A stretch of 64,000 nucleotides of DNA, taken from positions 310,001-374,000 of the forward strand of contig JBGPHC010000001.1 of the NCBI GenBank assembly GCA_041484195.1, written 5' to 3'. Numbering within the stretch: the stretch's first letter is position 1; every line of letters starts with the position of its first letter. The notes beneath the pieces are model-generated. The model searched no databases and was not told the DNA's origin. It worked only from the letters and a program-made list of their open reading frames with translations. This DNA comes from PSRI01 sp041484195 (lineage in GTDB: Bacteria > Bacteroidota > Bacteroidia > Chitinophagales > Chitinophagaceae). Made by a program: the position numbers and the translations under genes. Of the stretch, positions 1 through 7,398 are shown one piece after another.

Positions 1-609
1 ATGGTAGTGAATGAAGAGGTGGGTTGGGACGAGAGCAACAATATTTCCAATTACGGCAGAAGCAAATATTTCGGAGAACTCGAAGTATGGAGAGGAATCA
101 GCGAAGGACTGAATGCTGTGATCGTGAATCCAACCATCATATTGGGCTCGGGAAACTGGAACACAGGATCCTCAGCCATTTTTAAGAATGTTTATAAAGA
201 ATTTCCGTGGTACACGAATGGCGTGAGTGGTTTTGTGGACGTGAAGGATGTGACAAGAGCCATGGTGGAATTAATGGAAAGCAATATCAGCGGAGAACGT
301 TTCATTCTGAATGCCGAAAACAAATCCTACAAAGAGGTATTTACTGAAATTGCAAAATGTTTGGGGAAAAGACCCCCTCACAGACTGGCGACTCCATTCC
401 TGGCCGGGATAGCATGGCGCATTGAAAGAATTAAGAATAAGCTTTCAGGTTCAGAACCCCTCTTGACCCGGGAAACGGCAGCGACAGCACGCCTCAGAGT
501 GTATTTCGACAATAGCAAGATCAAAAAATTCCTTCCGGGATTCGAATTTTTGCCTCTAAGCGAGACAATTGAACAATATTGCCGCGAATATCTTATCCAA
601 ATGCAATGA
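1..609 (+). CDS. NAD-dependent epimerase/dehydratase (extended SDR), 5' truncated
   Basis: C-terminal part of an extended short-chain dehydrogenase that acts on a nucleotide sugar or similar substrate; the substrate cannot be told. The visible part has the active-site YGRSK (YxxxK) near residue 18, the NPTIILG strand that follows it in this family, and a C-terminal substrate-binding half ending at a TGA at 607-609. The N-terminal Rossmann GxxGxxG motif is missing, so the ATG at base 1 is almost certainly an internal methionine and the gene begins left of the window. Family call is firm, substrate unknown. Confidence 0.85.
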   Translation: MVVNEEVGWDESNNISNYGRSKYFGELEVWRGISEGLNAVIVNPTIILGSGNWNTGSSAIFKNVYKEFPWYTNGVSGFVDVKDVTRAMVELMESNISGERFILNAENKSYKEVFTEIAKCLGKRPPHRLATPFLAGIAWRIERIKNKLSGSEPLLTRETAATARLRVYFDNSKIKKFLPGFEFLPLSETIEQYCREYLIQMQ

Positions 610-873
610 TTCAAAGTTTAGCCGTTCAGGACAATATTTAATATAAGCGCATAGTTAATAAACTATTCAGTTACCGAAAGTATTGGCAGGCTTGTAACTG
701 TCCCGGATCAACAGACCATAAAGAGGCATGACTGAATTTTGATATTTTTTGAGGAGCCTTGTTGCAATATGTGAAAATAACTGCTGGGACTGAGAAGCTG
801 AATGATAAAGATTAGTAAAACAGGAGTTTTGGTACGGTTTTTCTTGTACTTATATCCAATTAAACTCATATCC

Positions 874-1947
874 ATGCAAAAACTATGGTTGCCCGTTCTG
901 GCATTCTTATTCCCGCTGGCAATATGCGCCCAAAGCAATTTTCATGTAGCCGGAAAGGTCATAGACAGCAATTCCAGGCAATCCTTGCAGGGAGCTTCGG
1001 TCTTCTGCCAGAATACCACCATTGGCACGGTTACGGATTCGAGTGGCAATTTTCATATGACCCTGAGCAATGGGGGTTACGACCTTGTAGTTTCTTTCAC
1101 GGGATATGAAACACAGGCAATCCGCATCAATAATGTAACACCTGATATTTCAAACCTTATCCTGGAACTCAGGCCTAAAGAAAAAAGTCTGGAAGAAGTG
1201 TCCATTGTCGCTTCCAATGAGGTGAAGGATGGGTGGACAAAATACGGACAATTCTTCATCGATAATTTCATTGGCCGCACTCAGAACAGCAAGCTTTGCG
1301 CAATTCAGAACCCCGAAACGCTGCGATTTTTTTTCAGCAAAAAGAAAAACAGACTGAAGGTAACCGCGAAAGAAGAAATGATCATCGTAAACAAAGCCCT
1401 GGGATACAGGATCAGGTATCAGCTCGATTCCTTCATTTATGAATATAACGGCGATAAGAGCTTGTACACCGGCTATCCTTTTTTTGAAGAAATGCCTGGC
1501 TCGGCAGATAGCCTGGATGGCTGGAGGTATAACAGGGCCATGGCTTATAAGGGATCCTTACTTCAATTCATGAGAGCCTACCACGACAGCACACTCAGTA
1601 AGGCAGGATTCAAACTGGAAATCATCAACGACAATACAGACAAGGCCTCGCCCATTTACAATCCCTATGATACATCCATGTTTTCCATCGTAGAAAATAA
1701 TAAGGCCGAGTTATTTTTTCCGGGGAAGCTTAGGGTAGTGTATTCGAAAGAAAAACCCGAGGCCACATATCTGCAGGCTAACAGGATGCCACTTCAAACG
1801 CCAGTGCAGATTTCAATTCTTGACCTGAATGAAAGTATCATCATTGAAGAAAACGGATATTATTTCGACCAGAAAGACATTCTAACCCTCGGTTATTGGG
1901 GTTGGGAAAAAATGGGTGATATCTTACCCTACGACTATTATCCTTAA
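874..1947 (+). CDS. Secreted CarboxypepD_reg-like domain protein
   Basis: A signal peptide (MQKLWLPVLAFLFPLAICAQ) is followed by a carboxypeptidase-regulatory-like beta-sandwich of about 90 residues (GKVIDSNSRQSLQGASVF, then a GYET strand), as found at the N-terminus of TonB-dependent transporters and stand-alone Bacteroidota envelope proteins. The remaining roughly 250 residues are unassigned and contain no plug or barrel I can recognise. The reading frame is open upstream to 802, but only the ATG at 874 places the signal peptide at the N-terminus. Probably periplasmic or outer-membrane associated; function unknown. Confidence 0.8.
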   Translation: MQKLWLPVLAFLFPLAICAQSNFHVAGKVIDSNSRQSLQGASVFCQNTTIGTVTDSSGNFHMTLSNGGYDLVVSFTGYETQAIRINNVTPDISNLILELRPKEKSLEEVSIVASNEVKDGWTKYGQFFIDNFIGRTQNSKLCAIQNPETLRFFFSKKKNRLKVTAKEEMIIVNKALGYRIRYQLDSFIYEYNGDKSLYTGYPFFEEMPGSADSLDGWRYNRAMAYKGSLLQFMRAYHDSTLSKAGFKLEIINDNTDKASPIYNPYDTSMFSIVENNKAELFFPGKLRVVYSKEKPEATYLQANRMPLQTPVQISILDLNESIIIEENGYYFDQKDILTLGYWGWEKMGDILPYDYYP

Positions 1948-2059
1948 TAGCCCGGGCAAAACATAAGTGGAATAATTTATTGCGCCAGCCATACGATGTT
2001 CGCAGTACTACTTTATATCCAATCGAGACAGGTTATACATTCATGTTGCCCATGACCGG

Positions 2060-3010
2060 CTACTCATCTTTACCCATGACCTTTTTCCAGATTTCCGGTA
2101 TGCGCTTGACCCATACCAATTCACGTTTTTTGTGGAGCGCATCTTCTGCAGGAGTCCCAAAATAAATTTTGCCCGCTTCCAATGTTCCTCCAACACCGCT
2201 CTGGGCTAATACAACAACGTTGTCGCCAATGGTCAGGGTCTTGCTCACTCCTACCTGTCCCCATAGTATCACACCGCTGCCGATTTCCACAGCTCCTGCG
2301 ATCCCCACCTGCGCGGCAATAAGACAATTCTTGCCAATGATTGTATCATGGCCTATATGAACCATATTATCTATCTTGGTTCCTTTGCCGATGATCGTAT
2401 CATTACTCACGCCACGGTCAATCGTGCAGCCAGCTCCAATCTCCACATCATCTTCAACCAGCACATTGCCACAACTATCCATTTTCTTGTACCAAATGTC
2501 GCGATCTTTCCTGCTGTTATAATAAAAAGCGTCAGAGCCGACTACCGTTCCTGATTGAATGACCACGTTGTTTCCTATTATGCAATGATCGAGTATGGTG
2601 GTATTTGGATGGATGATACAGTTGCGGCCAATGCTTACCTGGTTACCGACAAATACACCCGGATTGATAAGTGTGTCTGCTCCAATGGTCGAATTATCAC
2701 TGATCATCTTTGCTGCCGGCACATAGGGCCTGAAATGCCGAACAATGCTGAGATAAGCTTCAAATGGGTCCTTTACAACCAATAATGTCTTTTCGGGTGG
2801 AAATGGAACCGCTTTATTGATTATGATGAAGCTGGCCGCAGACCGGATGCACTTATCGTAGTATTTGGGATGATCCACAAAAACCAAATCACCCTTTTCA
2901 ACGCGGTGTATTTCATTGATGCCTGTTGCATGGCCGCCTTCATTTCCCAACAGATCAGCATGAATCAGGTCGGCAATCCATTTTATCGAAACGGGTGATG
3001 GAAATCGCAT
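2060..3010 (-). CDS. lpxD: UDP-3-O-acylglucosamine N-acyltransferase (LpxD family)
   Basis: Adds the N-linked 3-hydroxyacyl chain to UDP-3-O-acylglucosamine in lipid A synthesis, using acyl-ACP, in the cytoplasm. The 316-residue protein has the LpxD N-terminal domain (residues 1-95), then a left-handed beta-helix of hexapeptide repeats (about 105-290) with the probable catalytic His221 in HIGHD, and a helical C-terminus. The frame is open to 3076, but a consensus promoter lies at 3024-3051, so the ATG at 3010 is chosen. It stands alone, away from any lpxC/fabZ/lpxA genes, so it could be a second LpxD paralogue. Confidence 0.88.
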   Translation of the reverse strand: MRFPSPVSIKWIADLIHADLLGNEGGHATGINEIHRVEKGDLVFVDHPKYYDKCIRSAASFIIINKAVPFPPEKTLLVVKDPFEAYLSIVRHFRPYVPAAKMISDNSTIGADTLINPGVFVGNQVSIGRNCIIHPNTTILDHCIIGNNVVIQSGTVVGSDAFYYNSRKDRDIWYKKMDSCGNVLVEDDVEIGAGCTIDRGVSNDTIIGKGTKIDNMVHIGHDTIIGKNCLIAAQVGIAGAVEIGSGVILWGQVGVSKTLTIGDNVVVLAQSGVGGTLEAGKIYFGTPAEDALHKKRELVWVKRIPEIWKKVMGKDE

Positions 3011-3023
3011 AAAAAAGTTTTGG

Positions 3024-3051
3024 CAAAAGTAGTTTTTAGTTAGTAATCCAA
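3024..3051 (-). promoter_or_regulatory. lpxD promoter
   Basis: Read on the minus strand: TTG (3051-3049), 17 bases, then TACTTTTG (3031-3024). This matches the Bacteroidota housekeeping consensus TTG/TAnnTTTG. The expected transcription start (about 3017-3019) is only 7-9 bases before the ATG at 3010, so the mRNA would have a very short leader. Confidence 0.65.
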
Positions 3052-3531
3052 TTTTCCCATTGAAATACAATTTCAAAATTCCTATTCACGGAACTGTGAA
3101 TAGGTTCCTTTGAAGGTCCTGCCCAACTGATACATTAGGGTAATTTAGTCTTTGGGCAAGAACGCCGGTGAGGGCTTCTTTTCATACCGTTGGGGAAATT
3201 CAGGGTTCAGACTGGATTTCCACGGTTTTTAACATCCCCTTGCAAAATGATTTTTGGGTCGATTTGTTTGCTTTAGGATGCAGGCATTTGCGCTTTCCAA
3301 TCGGATCCTGGTCACGCAAATCAACGATCAAGAATTTCTACTCACCATTCATCATCCCCTGCAATGCAGTATGGCCAATGATTGTAGAGAGATCTAAAAT
3401 TCGGGTTTTCATTTTCGTCAACAATTCAGTTTCTTATATGCCGGATTAAGCCGCTTCAATATCTTCAAAAAAGGATCCTGATATCCACAAGAGATTGTAA
3501 AATGTGCATAAAATTTCTATTAATTTTTTTC
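3052..3531. other. Intergenic region without a supported gene
   Basis: About 480 bases between the lpxD promoter and the rluE leader. A minus-strand frame from ATG 3412 to TGA 3200 (70 sense codons) is interrupted by one TAG, and a 93-codon plus-strand frame runs 3168-3449. Neither resembles a known protein. No tRNA fold or repeat seen. Confidence 0.5.
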
Positions 3532-3559
3532 TTGTTAGAAAAAATTATTTTTAATATTG
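3532..3559 (+). promoter_or_regulatory. Promoter of the rluE leader
   Basis: TTG (3532-3534), 17 bases, then TAATATTG (3552-3559), one mismatch from TAnnTTTG. Predicted transcription start near 3566, giving a leader of about 77 bases before rluE. Confidence 0.5.
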
Positions 3560-3605
3560 TGATGGGAATTTATTTCCCGGTACTTACTAACCCATCCATA
3601 TAATG

Positions 3606-3633
3606 AAGCTCGGTTCTCTAACCGGGCTTTTTT
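3606..3633 (+). terminator. Intrinsic terminator just upstream of rluE (attenuator candidate)
   Basis: A 10-bp stem (AAGCTCGGTT / AACCGGGCTT, one G-U pair) with a CTCT loop is followed by a T-run. It ends 9 bases before the rluE ATG. No plus-strand gene precedes it within 1.6 kb, so it can only end a leader or small RNA. Bases 3576-3581 (CCCGGT) can pair with the terminator's right arm (3621-3626) as an alternative fold. Confidence 0.7.
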
Positions 3634-3642
3634 AATAGCCAG

Positions 3643-4230
3643 ATGCGTCGTTACTTCATCATTTATAAACCCTACCAGGTTCTATCACAATTCACCCCGG
3701 CTGATGGAAAGAAATGCCTTAAGGATTATTTCAAGGTTGACAGAGACATCTATCCTGTTGGTCGCCTGGACTACGATAGTGAGGGATTACTCATACTCAC
3801 CAACGATAAGACCCTTAACCACCGGCTGCTCCAACCTGAATATGCGCACGAAAGGGAATATTGGGTTCAGGTAGAAGGATCCATTGCAGGCTATGCACTG
3901 GAACAAGTTCAAGAAGGAGTTGAAATCAATATCTCGGGCAAAATGATGTGTACGCGACCTGCAAGAGCGATCATTTTCGGATCTCCTCCTGCAGTCCCGG
4001 AACGGAATCCGCCAGTCAGGTTCAGAAAAAATATTCCCAGTTCCTGGATCAGCATTATTCTAACCGAAGGGAAAAACAGACAGGTAAGGAAGATGCTGGC
4101 AAAGACAGGGTTCCCGGTGATTAGGCTTATCCGATGCCGTATTGGAAACCTGCGCCTCGACGATATGAAGCCTGGTGAAATGAAGGAGATATCTCATGAA
4201 ATCATCTATGACCAACTCTTCGGAAAATAA
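3643..4230 (+). CDS. rluE: 23S rRNA pseudouridine synthase, RsuA/RluE type
   Basis: Isomerises a specific uridine of rRNA to pseudouridine. The 195-residue protein lacks an N-terminal S4 domain, as RluE does. It has the catalytic motif GRLDYDSEGLL with Asp43, and the late conserved block LTEGKNRQVRKM around residues 143-154. RluE of E. coli modifies U2457 of 23S rRNA; same-site specificity here is inference. It is first in a plus-strand series with yicC, gldH and a two-component system, and sits directly behind a terminator-like hairpin. Confidence 0.85.
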   Translation: MRRYFIIYKPYQVLSQFTPADGKKCLKDYFKVDRDIYPVGRLDYDSEGLLILTNDKTLNHRLLQPEYAHEREYWVQVEGSIAGYALEQVQEGVEINISGKMMCTRPARAIIFGSPPAVPERNPPVRFRKNIPSSWISIILTEGKNRQVRKMLAKTGFPVIRLIRCRIGNLRLDDMKPGEMKEISHEIIYDQLFGK

Positions 4231-4262
4231 TCTACCTTGCCCTATAATAAATTCAGGTATTT

Positions 4263-5138
4263 ATGTTGAAATCAATGACAGGATTCGGGCGTGCGGAGTC
4301 GGCAGTGGGAGATAAGATTTTTTTGGTTGAGATCAAATCATTGAATGGAAAGCAATTTGAAATATTGTTGAAATTGCCTGGCTTGCTAAAGCCATACGAA
4401 TTCGAAATCCGGAATCAGCTATCGGCCAAACTGATCAGGGGAAGCATTGATTGTAGCATTACCCTCAAGCAAAACGGTGGCGCCAAACCGGTCACCATAA
4501 ATACTGAACTCGCCAAATCTTATTATAAGCCTCTCGCAGAATTGGCTGGCAGCCTGCAACTCGATACCAGCTCCATACTGAGTTCACTGCTGAAACTGCC
4601 CGACGTGGTGACCCCTTCAACGGAAGTGCTGAATGAATCAGACTGGGAGGGATTTAAGCATGTATTGTTCACGGCCGTCAGTAATATAGATGAACACCGT
4701 CGCAATGAAGGCAGCGTTCTTGAAAAAGACCTCAGGCTCCGGATAGACAATATTCTCCAACAACAGCAAAAAGTAATCGAACTGGAACCACTGAGGCAAC
4801 AAAAAATAAGGGAAGGGTTGGTGAAATTGCTGGAAGAGAATGTGGGCAAGGACAAATTTGACGGGAACCGCCTTGAACAGGAACTGATTTACTATATTGA
4901 AAAGATCGACATCACTGAAGAACAGGTTCGATTGAAAAATCATTGTGATTATTTCAAGTCTATGCTGGAAGAACCGGACGAGGCCAAGGGGAAAAAACTT
5001 TCATTCGTCTTGCAGGAAATCGGCCGGGAAATTAATACAACCGGGGCAAAAGCTTACGATGCCTCTATTCAGAAATGCGTGGTGTTGATGAAGGATGAAC
5101 TGGAAAAGGCAAAGGAACAGGTGCTGAATGTATTATAG
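4263..5138 (+). CDS. yicC: YicC family endoribonuclease-like protein
   Basis: Begins with the family hallmark MLKSMTGFGRAE and ends with the conserved C-terminal helix; 291 residues is full length. YicC proteins have been described as RNA-degrading enzymes in E. coli and B. subtilis; its role here is inferred from the family. In many Bacteroidota yicC is followed by gmk, but here gmk is 57 kb away and gldH follows 72 bases downstream. Confidence 0.9.
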   Translation: MLKSMTGFGRAESAVGDKIFLVEIKSLNGKQFEILLKLPGLLKPYEFEIRNQLSAKLIRGSIDCSITLKQNGGAKPVTINTELAKSYYKPLAELAGSLQLDTSSILSSLLKLPDVVTPSTEVLNESDWEGFKHVLFTAVSNIDEHRRNEGSVLEKDLRLRIDNILQQQQKVIELEPLRQQKIREGLVKLLEENVGKDKFDGNRLEQELIYYIEKIDITEEQVRLKNHCDYFKSMLEEPDEAKGKKLSFVLQEIGREINTTGAKAYDASIQKCVVLMKDELEKAKEQVLNVL

Positions 5139-5210
5139 CCTAATAACAGAAAACGATCCTGAAACAAACATCATTGAACCTGCTTTGAATATTGAAACTG
5201 CTTATTCGGA

Positions 5211-5693
5211 ATGAAAAGGGCCATCAGACATCAGATACCAGGATTTTTATTTGCCGCCATGCTGCTATCAGGAGCCTGCACCACGGTGGATGTTTTTGAG
5301 AAAAACATTTCCATACCGCGGCAGCGCTGGGACTATTCCTTTCAACCTTCTATTTCCTTTAATGTAAGCGACACTGTTTCGAGCTACAATATTTATGTAG
5401 TCCTGAGGCATACGAATTCCTATAGGTATACGAATATCTGGCTAAACATCGCCTATCAGATGCCAGGCGACAGCCTCCAAAATCAAAAACTAAACATTCA
5501 ACTTGCTTCCAATGATAAAGGATGGTTTGGCAAAGGAATGGATGATATTTTTGAGATGAGAAAACTGATTACTCCGCAACCTTATACTTTCAGGAGAAAG
5601 GGAAATTGCACATTCATTATCAGCCAAATCATGCGCGACAACCCCCTGCTTCATATCATGAACGCCGGCATACGAGTCGAGAAAGTTCATTAA
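5211..5693 (+). CDS. gldH: Gliding motility lipoprotein GldH
   Basis: 160-residue lipoprotein. A signal peptide ends in the lipobox-like LLSGAC with Cys near residue 23, followed by the GldH core, including the strands VVLRHTNSYRYTNIW and DDKGWFGKGMDDI-like GWFGKGMDDIFE. GldH is needed for gliding in Flavobacterium johnsoniae, probably in stabilising the gliding machinery. Only two bases separate its stop from the next start, so it is co-transcribed with a sensor kinase. Family assignment is by sequence pattern. Confidence 0.85.
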   Translation: MKRAIRHQIPGFLFAAMLLSGACTTVDVFEKNISIPRQRWDYSFQPSISFNVSDTVSSYNIYVVLRHTNSYRYTNIWLNIAYQMPGDSLQNQKLNIQLASNDKGWFGKGMDDIFEMRKLITPQPYTFRRKGNCTFIISQIMRDNPLLHIMNAGIRVEKVH

Positions 5694-5695
5694 TC

Positions 5696-6679
5696 ATGGC
5701 CGTGAATCTTTACAAGAAGAAGCGACTGACAGTCATAACGCTCGCCTATTGGTTCCTGCTGGTTTATATCACCGCGGCACTCATCTGGTGGTTCATTGCC
5801 CTCATGCACCAGAACAGGGAAATAACGGATCTTAAGATCTTGCTATTGAAGAAGAATGAACCTGCTTCCATTGCAAACGAGTCTGCCGTGGTTGAAGAAT
5901 ATGAAAGGAAGACATCCCAATATATTGGCGAGGGTGCCACATTCATGCTCGTCATATTGGTGGGAGCAGTGTTTGTGTATCGTGCCACCAGGAAACAAAT
6001 CAAATTAACCCACCAGCAGCAGAATTTCATGATGAGCATCACCCATGAATTGAAGACTCCGATTGCTGTTGTGAAATTAAACCTGGAGACTCTCCAGAGA
6101 CACAAGTTGGAGGAAGCGCAGCAGTCAAGAATCATCCATAATACGCTCCAGGAAACTGATCGCCTCAACGATCTCTGCAATAATATCCTTCTGGCTTCGC
6201 AACTGGATGCCGGCGATTTTAAGTTGGCAGAGGAAGAAATCAATTTGTCGGACCTGGTGAGGAATGCCGCCCAGGAATTTCAAACAAGGTTCCCGAACCG
6301 CAAAATTTCTTACCGTGTTGATGAAAATATATCTATTTCGGGAGACGAACTGCTGCTGAAACTGGCAACCAATAACCTCATTGAGAATGCGCTGAAATAT
6401 TCCCCCGGCGAGGAGCCTGTCCTGGTTGAACTGGAGGACAGGAAAGGTGGAATCAAACTCAAAGTAACAGACCGTGGTAGAGCCATTCCCGATCATGAAA
6501 AAACCAAAATATTTGAGAAATTCTATCGGCTGGGCGATGAAAACACAAGAAGAGTTCATGGAACCGGATTGGGTCTATACCTTACAAGGAAAATAGCGGA
6601 AGATCATAATGCCACCGTGGAAGTGTGGGACAATAGCCCCAGAGGAAGTATTTTTGTGATCAATTTTCAACACCGATAG
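5696..6679 (+). CDS. Membrane sensor histidine kinase
   Basis: 327 residues: membrane helix 1 (about 11-36), a short periplasmic loop, membrane helix 2 (about 80-96), then HisKA with phospho-acceptor His117 in HELKTP, and an ATPase domain with N box NNLIENALKYS and G2 box HGTGLGLYL. The G1 box reads DRGRAIP, lacking the second glycine of the usual DxGxG. The frame is open to 5606 but overlaps gldH there; ATG 5696 places helix 1 correctly. The periplasmic loop is too short for a large sensor domain. The response regulator follows after 8 bases. Confidence 0.92.
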   Translation: MAVNLYKKKRLTVITLAYWFLLVYITAALIWWFIALMHQNREITDLKILLLKKNEPASIANESAVVEEYERKTSQYIGEGATFMLVILVGAVFVYRATRKQIKLTHQQQNFMMSITHELKTPIAVVKLNLETLQRHKLEEAQQSRIIHNTLQETDRLNDLCNNILLASQLDAGDFKLAEEEINLSDLVRNAAQEFQTRFPNRKISYRVDENISISGDELLLKLATNNLIENALKYSPGEEPVLVELEDRKGGIKLKVTDRGRAIPDHEKTKIFEKFYRLGDENTRRVHGTGLGLYLTRKIAEDHNATVEVWDNSPRGSIFVINFQHR

Positions 6680-6687
6680 CTCCACAC

Positions 6688-7398
6688 ATGAATTCAACCA
6701 TCAAAAAAAGTTCTATCCTACTCGTCGAAGACGAAGAAAATCTCCGGGAAACACTCAAGCTAAACCTGGAAATGGAGGGCTATGAAACGAGTTATGCCGG
6801 AGACGGCGCGGAAGCCCTTAAAATGGTGAGCAATGAATATTTTGACCTGATCATCCTGGACGTAATGCTGCCCGAACTGGATGGCATTAGCGTAGCGGAA
6901 AATATCCGGCTGCAAAACAATGATGTTCCAATCCTGATGCTTAGCGCCAAGAGCAGCGGAGCCGACAGGGTTCTGGGATTGAAAAAAGGAGCTGATGACT
7001 ACCTCACCAAGCCCTTCAACCTGGAGGAGCTATTGTTGAGAGTGAAGAAACTCATCAACAAGAATAAAAGATTGCAGGAAAAAGAGAGTGTGGATGACAT
7101 ATTTGAGTTTGGGAAAAATAAGATTGATTTCAAGGCACAATCGGCCATCAACTTCAAGGGTGATCCCATTGAATTAAGTAAGAAAGAAGTTATGTTGCTC
7201 AGGCTGCTCGTGGAAAATAAGAATGACGTGGTACCAAGGGAGAAGATTCTTCAATCGGTGTGGGGTTACAATGTTTATCCTACCACCCGAACCATTGACA
7301 ATTTCATTCTGAACTTTCGGAAATATTTTGAGGCCGACAGCAGAAATCCGAAGTTTTTTCATTCCGTCAGGGGAGTGGGCTATAAATTCACGGATTGA
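6688..7398 (+). CDS. OmpR/PhoB family response regulator
   Basis: 236 residues. Receiver domain (about 8-125) has the acidic pair at residues 14-15, phospho-acceptor Asp58 in LIILDVMLPELDG, and Lys108 in YLTKPF. A winged-helix DNA-binding domain (about 140-236) ends in the typical FHSVRGVGYKFTD. It is the partner of the kinase immediately upstream. Its 3' end overlaps the convergent batD gene by 11 bases. Targets cannot be read from the sequence. Confidence 0.95.
   Translation: MNSTIKKSSILLVEDEENLRETLKLNLEMEGYETSYAGDGAEALKMVSNEYFDLIILDVMLPELDGISVAENIRLQNNDVPILMLSAKSSGADRVLGLKKGADDYLTKPFNLEELLLRVKKLINKNKRLQEKESVDDIFEFGKNKIDFKAQSAINFKGDPIELSKKEVMLLRLLVENKNDVVPREKILQSVWGYNVYPTTRTIDNFILNFRKYFEADSRNPKFFHSVRGVGYKFTD

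Noticed and set aside
3200..3412. Minus-strand 70-codon frame with one internal TAG, and a 93-codon plus-strand frame at 3168-3449
   Set aside because: No recognisable protein in either; one stop in 70 codons is close to chance, and the two frames overlap on opposite strands.
4523..4943. Antisense frames of 101-110 codons inside yicC
   Set aside because: Shadows of a well-conserved gene; Ser/Leu/Phe-rich composition typical of antisense reading.
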